NCBI GenBank assembly: GCA_002785995.1
Contig: NHNV01000012.1
Location: 248,001 to 312,000, forward strand
DNA length: 64,000 nucleotides
Source of the DNA: Mycosphaerelloides madeirae
Lineage: Eukaryota; Ascomycota; Dothideomycetes; Mycosphaerellales; Mycosphaerellaceae
Direction: 5' to 3'
The translations under genes were made by a program, and so were the position numbers. The notes below the pieces were generated by a model. That model made no database searches, had not been told where the DNA came from, and saw nothing but the letters and a program-made list of their open reading frames with translations. The first letter of the stretch is position 1, and each line of letters starts with the position of its first letter. Shown here in pieces: positions 33,953 through 44,880 of the stretch.

Positions 33953-35901
33953 ATGGCTTCCGACAAAGGAACATACGGCGCCAAGATCATTGCCCAGTCA
34001 CTGCATGATCTTGGTGTTAAAGTCATCTTTGGAACTCCAGGCCTTCCAGTGACCGACATTGGCCAGGAAGGCCTCTATCTCGGCATTCGCTTCATCAGTT
34101 GCCGCAACGAACAAGCCGCTGCGTACGCAGCATCTGGGTATGGATACCTCACGGGAAGGCCTGGCATATGCATATCGGTGGGCGGTCCAGGAATGTTCCA
34201 TGTTATGGCTGGTGTAAGTACTCCACTTGCAAACTCCAAAGCCTGCGGCGACGTTGACGCCTCGATAGATTCCGCACGCCGCAGCAAACTCATGGCCGCT
34301 TGTGATTCTCTCTGGAGCCTCTGAAACTCACAATTCTGGCAAAGGCGCTTTCCAAGAAGTCGATTCCATCCCAATCATGAGGGCACTGGATGTCAAATTC
34401 GCAGCACGGCCCCCGTTTCCTGATATGATTCCTACCTTCATCAAAGACGCCTACCGCACAGCTTGGTTCGGTCGCCCTGGACCTGCGTTCATCGACCTGC
34501 CTGCAAACTTGATCTTGGGCCACTATGATATTCCACGGCAAAAGCTCCCTTACTACACGGAAGCTCCATTGTCAGTCGCGCCTCAGAAGAAAGTTAGAGA
34601 GGTTATACATGCTCTCAAATCGGCCAAAGCACCTCTGGTTGTCATTGGCAAGGGAGCTGCGTACGCTCGCGCCGAAGGACCCATTAATGCATTGATAACT
34701 CAGTGAGTCCAATTAGTTCAAGAATTTCACACGCGGTAGGAACTAATCATGACAGAACCGGTCTACCTTTCGTTCCAACACCAATGGGCAAGGGCGTTGT
34801 TCCAGACTCAAGTCCAAACAACTACTCTGCAGCTCGATCAACAGCTCTCAAAGAGGCTGATGTTATCCTCGTTCTTGGTGCACGACTAAACTGGATCCTC
34901 TCATTTGGCCTGCCTCCCAAATGGAGCCCGACTGCAAAGATCATCCAGATTGACATCACGGCCGATGAATTGGGTAAGAATGGAGGCCATCCGGCCCTCA
35001 GTCTCGTTGGAGACGTCGGTTTAGTCATTGAACAAATCGTCAGCCATCTTTCCGGGTGGCAATGGCAGAACAGTTCAACCGACTTCGGACGCAAGCTTGA
35101 CGCCGCCAAATCAAGGAACGAGCAGAAGGCGGCAAAGAAAGCTGCAGTGGACACAATCCCCATGTCTTTCGAAAGGGCCTTCGACATCATGCGAACGACA
35201 CTAAACAATTTGTCTAATGCCGAAGACGGCGACATCGTCTACGTCTCCGAAGGTGCGAACGCAATGGATGTTTCTCGCTCCATCTTCACCATGGAACACC
35301 CTCGTCTCAAGCTCGACGCGGGGACTTACGCCACCATGGGCGTCGGTCTTGCCTACTGCATAGCAGCACATACAGCCTACAACCTGACTGGAGAAGGCAA
35401 ATCCGGCGCTGCGGGCCGCAAGAAGGTCGTTGCTATCGAAGGCGACAGTGCTTTTGGCTTCTCCGGAATGGAAGTCGAAACGATGGCTCGCTACCAAATG
35501 GACGTTTTGATGTTCGTTATGAACAACAGCGGACTCTACCGAGGCGATACGCCGAATGCTGAGACTTGGGAGGAGAGGAGGAAGAATACTGTTGCGGGAA
35601 CAACGACTTCTGGAAAGGGGCTCACCGCTTGGTCGTTGGGGTATCAGACGGAATATGGCAAGATGGCTGAGATGGCTGGAGGGCTTGGGATTACGGCTCG
35701 AACGCCAGAGGAGTTGAAGAAGGCTACTGAGGTCGGGTTCGAGGCGAAGGTGCCTGTTGTGGTGAATGTTATTATTGATCCGCAATCGGATTTGCCAATG
35801 GTGAGTATTGGAATGCTTTTCGCGGTGGAATATGTGCTGACACTTTGCAGGACTTTTCATGGCTCGATATGGCTCCGCCGAAGAAGGACGCCAAGCTATG
35901 A
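33953..35901 (+). CDS. ThDP-dependent 2-hydroxyacyl-CoA lyase / oxalyl-CoA decarboxylase-like enzyme, PTS1 'AKL'
   Basis: About 596 residues from four exons; introns 34214-34268, 34703-34755 and 35801-35850. The PYR domain has the catalytic Glu in 'SCRNEQAAAYAASGYG' (Glu53), the central domain 'KAPLVVIGKGAAYARAE', and the PP domain the ThDP/Mg motif 'GDSAFGFSGMEVETMARY' ending in 'VMNNSGLYRGD' (about 460-492). The short last exon encodes 'DFSWLDMAPPKKDAKL', giving a PTS1 (AKL) that would be missed if the final intron were ignored. Peroxisomal HACL1/Pxp1-type lyases cleave 2-hydroxyacyl-CoA to an aldehyde one carbon shorter plus formyl-CoA; oxalyl-CoA decarboxylases share the fold. The 'YRGD' end of the cofactor motif is more decarboxylase-like, the C-terminal 'DFSWL' more HACL-like, so the reaction is undecided. 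Confidence 0.9.
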
Positions 35902-36176
35902 TCCACGAAGCGTGATCTGAAGGAAAAGAAGTGTAGTCTGAAACAAATTTCGGTCAATCATTTCGTTTCGTCGGCGTCTTCTCACAGTATCGTGAAAGCC
36001 ACCGTGTGCGATGTCCCGGCCACAGTGACGAAGATCAATCGGAGGAAACGGAGCATCTTCCTCCGCCTGCAACCTCACCCCCTCCTTTGCTCCTGCGATA
36101 ACGACGTTCTGGTCTCGTGCTTTCCTCTACGACCTCTCCACACCACTCCAACTTCACCTCGTCGACGAAATTACCT

Positions 36177-36962
36177 ATGGACCGACTCTCACCTCCAACT
36201 ACTCACGATGTCGACGTCACCAACCTATCTCTCATCGACACAACCTCAGATAAGACAAACATATCCGCCCTCATATCTTTGCCACGCGAACTTCGCGACA
36301 TGATTTACTCGTGCCTTGTCCACGAGAGCAAGCAATCTCCCAAATCCCCCGAACACGCCCTCAACAGAACACCCAACCACGCAACACCCTGCACAATCTT
36401 CTTCGAAACGCAATCACCTAAACCCGCTCTCCTGCAACTAAAACTCGTAAACCACCAAATAAACGCCGAAGTTCAGGATACCCTCCGCAAACAAAAAGAC
36501 GCTTCCCCAGCTTCACGATTAGATATTATGGTGAAGGGATCATGTATTTGGCCAACCTGGACTACACTCCCTCTAACCCCCCACCTCAACCCCACAGTCA
36601 CCATAACCCTCCGGATCTTCGAAACAGGTGAATTTAGCACGGGCGCTTACAGAGCTCTCTGGTCTTTTTTCAACCGGCTTGTGTTTCAAGGTCCCTGTCT
36701 CAGTGAGAAGGGTTTGAGGAGGCCTTTGGAGATTGGGAGGTTGAAGTTTGAGATTTCGCTTTGTTTTCCTACGACGGTGGATGATCTTTTCGGGACGTAT
36801 AGGGATGTCTTTGAGAGGCTGGAGAGATTGGCGGGGGATAATGTGGGACTGGGGAATGTGGGGGTTATTGAGGCGGGGTTAGGAAGTGATAGGAGGGTTT
36901 GGAGGTTGAGAAGGGTGGATATGGGGGTGGATATGGGGGTGGGGTTTGCGAGGAGGGAGTGA
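36177..36962 (+). CDS. F-box-like/hypothetical protein, 261 residues
   Basis: An intronless frame from the ATG at 36177. After a disordered start comes 'ISALISLPRELRDMIYSCLV', the short F-box-like helix common at the start of fungal proteins of unknown function (LPxELRxxIY). The rest shows a mixed alpha/beta pattern ('SPKPALLQLKLVNHQINAEV', 'LKFEISLCFPTTVDDLF') typical of that class, with no further known domain. The C-terminus repeats 'MGVDMGV'. No signal peptide or membrane helix. If the F-box is functional it would recruit a target to an SCF ubiquitin ligase; that is inference only. Confidence 0.6.
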   Translation: MDRLSPPTTHDVDVTNLSLIDTTSDKTNISALISLPRELRDMIYSCLVHESKQSPKSPEHALNRTPNHATPCTIFFETQSPKPALLQLKLVNHQINAEVQDTLRKQKDASPASRLDIMVKGSCIWPTWTTLPLTPHLNPTVTITLRIFETGEFSTGAYRALWSFFNRLVFQGPCLSEKGLRRPLEIGRLKFEISLCFPTTVDDLFGTYRDVFERLERLAGDNVGLGNVGVIEAGLGSDRRVWRLRRVDMGVDMGVGFARRE

Positions 36963-37346
36963 GGCGCGAGGGGTTTCTTTGATGGATTTGAGATATATGA
37001 GAAGAGCGCTATCCGTACCACTTCCGCTTCTCTTCGTTCTAACCCCTGTTCTGTAGGCAATGCTGCATCCAGCCGTACTCGACGTCGTACGAAAAGCCAC
37101 TGGCGACTTCTCCTCTTGTTCTTAGCTGGAAAGCACTGATGCCATCAAAAGCTGGGACTCGCCGATACCAAGCGATATAGTTACAGAGATAGTAAGGTCT
37201 CTGGGATTTAGCAATCGTAGGGACCTTCCATACTTGTATGGCACAACGTATCCCGGAACACTGCCGTTGTTGCTTTCAAAAAGATTATTGAGGTAGATGT
37301 GATCGACATGTGATGCTTGGGCGGCAAAGCTGGCAAAGATAGAACT
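36963..37346. other. Intergenic 3' flanks
   Basis: About 380 bp between the F-box-like gene and the broken F-box/LRR-like sequence on the other strand. Nothing specific seen. Confidence 0.4.
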
Positions 37347-38493
37347 CTAATGGCGTCCATTCTGTGCCAAGAACGTTGTACTTCGCATATCGAAAGACTG
37401 AAGGGCGGGACTGGAGTTGATCATCGTCTCCAAGTTCCTGACTGAGATGTGGAAGCCTCGCAGGCAGAGGTTCTTGATGGATCTGAGAAGAGCTTTCTGG
37501 GCTACATGCTCCATTACATTTTGACTGAATCTCGTATCGCTCTGGTCGCTTCGGAGGTGATACCACCTCAAGTAAAAGCTTTCGAGCTGGGGACATTGCT
37601 GTAGCCAGTATGCGAGCTTAGGGAGTTGATCCTCGTTTCCGTTACCTTTCTTCGCTCGCTGGATGATTGCTGCAGCGTGAGTCACTACGCTGCCACGAAC
37701 ACAACAAGACTCAGAGTCAAGGTCTTGAGGCCATGAGATGTGCCCTGAGCCGATACCAAGGACATCATGGGCACACTGCAGGTCTCTAGATGTCCATATG
37801 CGTTCAGATGCTCGATCGAGATTCCAGACCACTGCCATGCCAGAGCAGTGACCGAAAAAGTGTGCGTCGATACAGGCTCCGGGACATTCTAGTACGGAGC
37901 ACCAGCACCAGGAGAAAGGACGGTGGTTTTCTCCTTGTACACAACCATGTCGAGTGAAAGACTCTTCAAGCCCTTGGCTCGGCAGGTTGTGCGGATGGTG
38001 TTGAAGACACTGATCAACGGCCAGAAGTCCTTCCCTCTCTTCTCATCCTCCATCTTCTCCTAATTTCGGTACCGAAAGTGCGCAAGCTGAGCTTTCACAT
38101 CCCCAAGCTCCTTCTTCGTCGCCCTCCTCGTTTGAGCCAGGAGTGGCAGCCGATACTATTACGCCCCATAGGATCCAAAACATCCACAGGAATTGTGCGG
38201 TCCCTCAACGTCCTGTCCAGCCCGGTGATAACACAGAGTACGCCGACAACGGCGAGATGTTGGAGGTGGGAGGCGATTGAAACCTGTCGCAATGTTGCTT
38301 CCAGTCTTTGCAGGCTTGCAACTCGTAATTCCACTTTCTTCCATGAGCAGGCCTCGATAGAGCGGTGACAAGCAGCGACTTTGTGTCGCAGGTCCCGGCG
38401 AACAAATTGCAAATTACGGAGCGTCGATAGGTCGAAGTCGCAAGCCATGAATTCGATCAGCTCGACAGGTAGATATTCCAGAGAAGTGACCAT
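37347..38493 (-). pseudogene. Broken F-box/LRR-like gene
   Basis: Minus-strand coding-like sequence spread over several frames. The ATG at 38493 gives 'LEYLPVELIEFMACDFDLS', an F-box-like start, and continues to about 38120. The next plausible segment is in another frame ('KKELGDVKAQLAHFRY'), meets a TAG at 38061-38063, continues to 'TVLSPGAGAPY' and a second TAG at 37889-37891, and the last part (37838-37347) is again in a different frame ('LPKLAYWLQQCPQLESFYLR', 'SSPALQSFDM', LRR-like). No clean splice junctions linking these were found. It is read as a decayed member of the F-box/LRR-type families; a multi-intron gene cannot be excluded. Confidence 0.4.
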
Positions 38494-39708
38494 GTTGAGA
38501 ATGGGTTTGATGTGCTGAGGCAGTAAGTCGAGAGATATGGGAGAGGGTGCAAAAATGAAAGCAGAGAGAAAGCACAAAACCAATACAGCTACCCGAGGGG
38601 GCGCCAGCCCTATCATTCTCAGCTCACAACCTCAAAGTTCCGCCCCCTCATTTCTTCTGTCAGTATCACCATTCTCAGAAGAACTTCCGTCGCTGGAATC
38701 ATCCTTTCTCTTCCCAATCCTCTCCTCCTTCTCCCGCTTCGACTTCCCCATCACAAACGCCCAAGCCCTCTTCGCAACTTTCCCCCTCCGTGTTAACCTC
38801 TTTCTCCTCGCCCTCTCGTCGTGAGACGTAAAATTTATCCACCCTCCTCCTGGATATTGTCCCGCCGAGCATGATACTGATCAGAAACATCGTGAAACTT
38901 CTTCGGCGGCGGAGAGTCGCTTTCAAGGATCTTGTTCGGATCGCTTCAGTTCCAGGCTTTCAACGAGGTGCTCTTCGGATTCTTGGTGGAGCCGGCTGTG
39001 AGGAGAGGTGGTGGCGGTCTGATTGGAGTCTCGGTGAATTGTGTGTTGGGGTTATTTCCTCGCCAAGTCTTAGTTGAGTCGAGATTCGCTGGGATGGTAG
39101 TACTGGACCAGCCCATCGCCGCCAACCCAGAAGTCCTAATATTCATCCGGATATGTTTACCGTCGAAACCTCTCGCATTCTCTGCTCTCGTGGAAGGACC
39201 TCGTCAAAGCCACACAACTCATAGAACCTGTTTTCCACTCACGGCCCAAAAGAAAAAGTCCAAGAACTCGCCTCAGTCGTTACCAATTGAATTTCCTTCC
39301 CACAGTATATAAAGCGCGAGCCGAGCATGCAAACGCTGCGACCCCCGGTAATTAGCCTACAAGTATCAAAGAATTGTGGGTGGGTACTCCCAAAAAATGA
39401 CAGAGAGAGAGAGCATCAAACACGTTTCCTTTCTTCCCTCCTCCGCAGCACCACGTGTGGTGCTTTCCTCCCATGCATGCATCGCCGGCACGCCGTCTGT
39501 CCAAATAGGGAATAACGCCATCGCCATGGGGTGTTGTTGTGGTCGCAAAATTTCAAACATGTGAACAAAAAGTGGTGTAGAGACAAAACATTTCCCGCCC
39601 AAAGCCCGTTCTCGTTCCTAGGGATTGCCTGTGGGAAAGAAAGCGGGATATTTCATGAAAACCCAAACAAAGCGCTTTTCATCGGCAAGAGAGGTCCGGT
39701 GTCCAGAA
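38494..39708. other. Intergenic, no convincing gene
   Basis: About 1.2 kb, upstream of the broken F-box gene and downstream of the Mid2-like gene. Pyrimidine-rich patches around 38640-38820. No RNA gene or repeat recognised. Confidence 0.45.
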
Positions 39709-41098
39709 TTAAAAGTTCTGCGCGATTCCGGAATTGCCTTGCTGGTAGTTCCCAGGCTGTTGTATCCGCGTGTTGCGTCGTGCGCTGACGTCCCTAACAA
39801 TCGGCATACCAGCCTCGGTGGCGCCTCCGTAGGTCCCGTCTCCATAAGGGCCGTGCTGACTATATCCAAAGCCAGTATTGGGGTTATAGGCCTCGTAAGA
39901 CTGGCTCAGGCCATTTGGAGGAACACCGTCTGATGTTTCGGAAGGTGCACCGCCCGCCGAGTACGTGGAAGATGCATTTGACGGTCCGCGCTTCATGCCG
40001 TGGTTGACGCCGGCGCCTGCTACGGGCGCATGACCCAGAGCGCCGATATTGTCGCTGTCCATTGTTTCTCTCCTTTGCGCTACCAGAGGGTCCCCGCTAT
40101 GGCCGTCTGAACCGTGAGTTGGCGAGCTGGGGCCGCCTCGGTATGCGCTGCTTCCCACATCTGAGAGCTGGCCCTGTGTGTGGCCTCCAGACAGTGTGGT
40201 CGACATCTTACGGTTCGAGCCCGTCGCTGCGCCCCATCCTCTGTACCCGCTGCTGTGGTCTTCTGACATCTCGTGTCCGCTTTCCGAGGCTACAGTTGGC
40301 AGCGTCGGATCGTTGTTCGGATTGAAGCCATAGTCCTCAACCTCCTTACGGCGAGCCTCTTCGGCGGCCTTCTTTTGCTTGCGCTTTCGGTAGAAAAAGA
40401 TGCCTGCCAGTACGAGGAGCGCGACGGCAGCAACGGGGACAACGACAGCCACTGCGGTTACGCCAGCGGTTGACAAGCCACCTCCTCCGCTGCCGCTCGA
40501 CCCGCCGCCAGTGTTAAGAGCAGGGTCTCCCGAGGTGGTGCTGGACGTGTGTGATGTGATGGTGGATGTGGCGGAAGAGATAGTAGTCCCGGGGTTTGTC
40601 GCAGTGACGACGTACGTGACAGTGGTTCCGGGATCGGTGCCCGAGGGTGATATCGCAACGACGGACGTGGACACAACGGTGGTGGCCTGCTGGGTGCTGA
40701 CGGCAACGCTGGTGGTGGATACGGGTACCACGGAGGTGCTGGGCTCGGGAGTGCTCGAGGTCGGAGTGGGCGTGCTCGACGTGGACAAGATCTCGGAGGA
40801 GATGACTGAGGAGACAGACGAGCCGATGGATGAGACCGGGTCGACGGAAGAAGATGAAGAAGAAGAAGAGGCGACGGAAGAGACTGAGGTGGGCGTGTTA
40901 GTGGAGGACTCGGTGGACGACATGGTGGACGAGGTGGACGTGGGCGTGTCGGTCGGAGTTTCTGATGACGATATGGCTACGCGCAGACGCACGCGAGAGT
41001 TAGAGAAAGAACAACGACGTGTGTGCGTGAAGTGAAGTGGTAAGAGGGATGGAGTGGGAAGGCGCGGCAGACTCACTGGTCGAGTTTGTGGTCGACAT
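39709..41098 (-). CDS. Ser/Thr-rich single-pass membrane protein (Mid2-like)
   Basis: About 429 residues from two exons (41098-41077 and 40976-39709; 100-nt intron, GTGAGT...GTAG, phase 1). The extracellular part is a Ser/Thr mucin-like stalk (residues about 8-165; 'STSSTMSSTESSTNTPTS'), then a Gly/Ser hinge, one membrane helix ('AVAVVVPVAAVALLVLAGIFF', about 176-200), and a stop-transfer 'YRKRKQKK'. The cytosolic tail is Gly/Ser/Tyr-rich ('GYSQHGPYGDGTYGGATEAG'). The layout is that of Mid2/Wsc-type wall-stress sensors, but I see no WSC Cys-rich domain and no N-terminal signal peptide in this model, so the first exon may be incomplete. The helix could itself act as a signal anchor. Confidence 0.75.
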
Positions 41099-42697
41099 GA
41101 TGGCGAGCAGACAAAGGTAGCAATGTACCGCGACTTGGCAGCGAGCGTCTTTGTGATTTGCTGCGTCGAATCTCCCACGCAAACCTTAAAGGGGGACGCG
41201 GCTCATCAAGCAGCGTGCCCGTCGAGAAGGCTGCGGGCTGCCGTGCGGTATCCTCGGCGGTGAATAATGCTGTAAAGAGAGGGCGTGAAAGCGAGCGGAT
41301 GGCGATGGCGGTGATGATGCTGATGTGAGGCTAGACGGCGGAACAGGCGAGGGCGAGCAGGAGAGAGAGTCGTCTTTGGGTGAAACGGCGGCTCCTGAGT
41401 CTGTGTGTCTGTGTCCAGTCTGTCGCAGTGGAGCAGATCCGGCTGCGCGGCAACTCAGACACGACCCTATGGACGAGCGATGCTGTTGTCCGCTCGTTTT
41501 TGCTGTGGGCGCCTGTCTGGGACCGCAGGCGACTGATGGTGAAGATGTCGTCGTCGTCGTCGTCGTGAGAAGCAAAGGGAAGGACGGTCAGCAGCAAGGC
41601 CACAAGGCTCGAGTCGTTCTCTCAAAGATAGCGATTGGGAGGCATCCATCCTTCGGCGGAACTCTCCCACCAATTTCGTATGCCGCCGTCAGCCACTATT
41701 CCCCATCGCGCGTGGAAGGCTATGCCCGATACGCGTTCTACGCCGCCGTTGCAATTTCGAGATTGCTCAATCCAGCCAGAACCCGTTGCCACCCTGTTGT
41801 CAAGAACAACGTCTACAAGAGCCACGAGGCCTGTAAGGTTTTGCAAAGAATTCCTGTCAAGGATACCCTTCGTCGTGGTGAAGTGCGAATGGTATACTGG
41901 AAGCTGCAGTCCAAAGAAACATTGACGGTGGACGACTGCTCCAAGAATAGCTGCTCCTACAGACCAGTCGTGCTCACTGTCGCTCCTCCTTTTCGCGGAA
42001 CGTGGCTGACAGCTGTCGGATCCACCAATGGGCGCCTGCCCAAGATACGAGACGTCCGACGAAGTGACATGATGATGTGAGGCTCTGAGGCTCTGCGCAT
42101 CTCCGAGCATCACAAGGAATGCAACCTCACCTGCTGTCACGGTCACGAAGAAACATGGCCACCTCGTTGTCGCAATATTCGATGCACCGGCGTGACGATA
42201 TGACGTCCTTAGGATCGCAGCACTTTCATCCTCTTGGCCACCACTGCACCCTCCGTTGCAAGAAAGATCTCGTCACTCGGACCATCCAGATCGTACAATC
42301 GGCCATTGGTCTCGTACCGCTGCGAAATCTCCTAGGCGGGTTGTCAGCGCTGACAGACCTATGACATCGCAACGGAATCCGCTTCAGAAGAAACATGCAG
42401 TTTTGTCTGTCGATGCATCTTCAGAGGCCATGCATTTCGCCTGCAATGCAGCTCGAGTCAGCCATCGGTATTTCATCAAACACAAACTCTTCGTTTGCGA
42501 CGTGCATGTGTCCCCTAGTGGGTTGACTGAGGCCGCCCCTATAAAGCACGAAGCTTGCGCGAAAACCCTAACGTATAACCCGCGGACGCGTCTTCCCAAC
42601 GCGTGAGAAGACAGAACATGTCTCTTGACATCAACTATCTCCTTTTTAGCTTACTGCACAGCCTGGACCACAACAAAGGCCTCAATATGAAGCACCC
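41099..42697. other. Intergenic, no convincing gene
   Basis: About 1.6 kb. Overlapping long frames occur on both strands (for example 41325-42080 plus and 41622-42146 minus) but none has a domain, splice support or family composition. A short GTC/GAC trinucleotide run lies at about 41548-41568. Confidence 0.4.
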
Positions 42698-44138
42698 ATG
42701 GCAGAAAGCAATTCCAAAGTCGTCCACGGCATCAGACCTGGCTACACTCCAGAGAGTACTCCGCACACAGAGACGCCAGATTTGTCTCTATTGTCCGGTG
42801 CTCTGCTGAAATGGACCAAGCTGAAAATTCCGGGTGACGTTGTGGAACTAACCAGATCAGGCTGGGACATAGAACATCTCCCAATAGATCTCGTGGCATT
42901 GCGAGCTGATCTATGTCCTGGACCAAGAAGACACAGAAAGCAACCTCGCATTGGAAAACCTCAAGGCAGCCGAGCTGGCTAAAGCTGAAGCGCGCAAAGC
43001 TCTCGGGCAAGACTTGGGCTTCACGGTCTTCTTGGCCACAACAGAGCGGTTCGTACACAGTGAGATGTGGGCAATCGTCTCAGGCTGTCTCGAGCTAAGG
43101 GAAGTGTACGATCTCGATGGTACTCTCCTGCTGTCGGCTTGGCCTACGGGAGAAACGTGCTTTCTGCATGCGGACATTTTCAACGACCGCAGAATTCCTG
43201 ATGACGAAGAGGTCCAAACTGGTTATGCGGAAGAGAGGTTTTGGTATCGCAATACAGTACGTACACAACAGTGCCCGCGCCGCGTCGCCTTCTATCCTGC
43301 TGACTCTGGCACGTAGGCTCTCGTACTGGTCAGAAACGACCACTTGATGCACTTCTTCGCGCGAGGCTTCAGAAAAAGGAAGCATCGTGACATTCAATAC
43401 GGCGAGACCCGCTCCAGAGAGTCCGCAATAACTTTGATGGCAGCATTGATCCTGAAATACCAGAATCGAATTGGCGGCGAGGTCGTCGAGCTGCAGCTAC
43501 GGTAAATTTGTCAAATTGCAGTCGGCAGAAATCTCGTGGAAGTTTAATTGAGGGAGAAATCGATGGCCAGACGCCGCAGCGCTGGAAGTGACATCAAGTT
43601 CTATTTTCCTGTCAGACAAGATACTGATGACCTCAGCCTTATCGATAGTGTCCGTCACTTGATGAGCAATGGCAATTTCGCTGTTGCACTTCTGAGCCCG
43701 CTCAGCGGCAACGACACCCGTATGACACGGCAACAAAAGGACAATCTTTTCGACGAGCTGTTACCGTCCACGTTTTTGGCTATTTCCAGATCAGCAAAGC
43801 GGAGACAATCATACGCCTTTCTTCACGAACCATCTCCGGAACGAAGGAAGTGTCGTCTCACGCAAGACCTAGCAGAACTCCTCGCCGCCGTAATTCATCA
43901 TCATTGCGTGAGATCACCGAACGTTATCCGTAAGATCGATTTCTACGCAAAGGTGGAGGAATCTCTCCTTATCACCGAGTCGAAGGACTACGGCCAGACA
44001 TATCTCGCTACCGTACGCGTTCTCCTTTCTACGCCCACTTCGCACCTCGACCGGCCGCAAATTGTTGACTTGGTCACCGCGATCCTCGAAAGTTACATCC
44101 GTCGGTGCGTGCCGAATCAGCCGGATCGAACCCCATAG
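42698..44138 (+). CDS. Uncharacterised protein, multi-exon model
   Basis: Not recognised. Coding-like segments follow one another in order. 'MAESNSKVVHGIRPGYTP' starts at 42698. A junction near 42838-42887 is unclear. Then 'ELIYVLDQEDTESNLALENL' runs into a helical, charged segment and 'GFTVFLATTERFVHSEMW'. A clean intron 43257-43316 (GTACGT...GTAG, phase 0) leads to 'ALVLVRNDHLMHFFARGF', and a second (43502-43570, GTAAAT...CCAG) joins in frame to 'RRSAGSDIKFYFPVRQDT' and on to 'IVDLVTAILESYIRRCVP'. No signal peptide or membrane helix. The second half from 43563 could be a separate gene starting 'MARRRSAG'. The gene is probably real because several in-phase introns restore long frames; function unknown. 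Confidence 0.45.
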
Positions 44139-44215
44139 GGCGGCTCCTGGGCTCGTCCGCCCGTCTATTGCAGCTGCACTCGCTGTCAGTCTCAACGCAC
44201 TTCTCATCAGCCATC

Positions 44216-44676
44216 ATGAGCAAGTCGGTCGATTTCGTATGCCCGAGGATGGAGGACAACATCTTCGATGAGTCCTTCATTGTAGCCGGCAATACTGCCA
44301 GTACGACATCGGAAGGGTAGGCTACTGGCTTACCCTCATCGTATATAAGATCGATATTCACGATGAGGAGCATGAAGCTTGGAAAGAGAGGCGTCGAGTC
44401 GTTTGGACGGAGATTGCATCTCGTGATGAGGCTTTGCTCAAAGGAGTCTCGGGCATTCGGTATGAAAGGAGTGTGAATCTGCGGGATGTGGTTCAAGATT
44501 GGTGTCGAGCACCGCATCTTTTGAAGCGGAAACCGCTTCAGGGGCTGCAAGCGAACCCTCGCTCAGCAGCAGCTGGTCGCAAGCGTAAGGCTATAGAGGA
44601 AAACGACCACAACAACGAGGATAACACGGTGCGGAAGAGACCTGCTGTGGTTATCGATCTGAGCGATTCAGATTGA
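44216..44676 (+). CDS. Uncharacterised protein, about 131 residues, one intron
   Basis: Not recognised. The model joins a 7-codon first exon (44216-44236, 'MSKSVDF') through an intron of 65 nt (GTATGC...CCAG, 44237-44301) to 'YDIGRVGYWLTLIVYKIDI', then a charged helical part and a Lys/Arg-rich, probably nuclear, tail ending 'VVIDLSDSD'. The intron phase is correct and the second exon is open throughout. It lies 77 bp after the previous model and might be its continuation. No homologous family comes to mind. Confidence 0.4.
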
Positions 44677-44880
44677 TACATCACAGAGGAGCTTGAGGAG
44701 CTTGCCACGGTAACCTGATATACGAAGATTACGTCACAAGTTGACAGGAAGGACGGGAGTGGTGCATATGATGAAGGAGGTCCATTACGCAGGCTTCCAG
44801 TAACATCTAAATCTTCAACCTGTTTCGACCTCACGAACCCTCACAACTCAGCCCGACTGACACGACTCGACTTGGACACC

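Noticed and set aside
33953..35901. Acetolactate synthase as the identity of the ThDP enzyme
   Set aside because: The GDSAFGFSGMEVET motif, the NN(S)GLYRGD segment and the C-terminal PTS1 fit HACL/oxalyl-CoA decarboxylases; acetolactate synthases differ in these blocks.
41325..42080. 251-codon plus-strand frame
   Set aside because: Competing minus-strand frames of similar length cover the same bases, and none has a recognisable domain.
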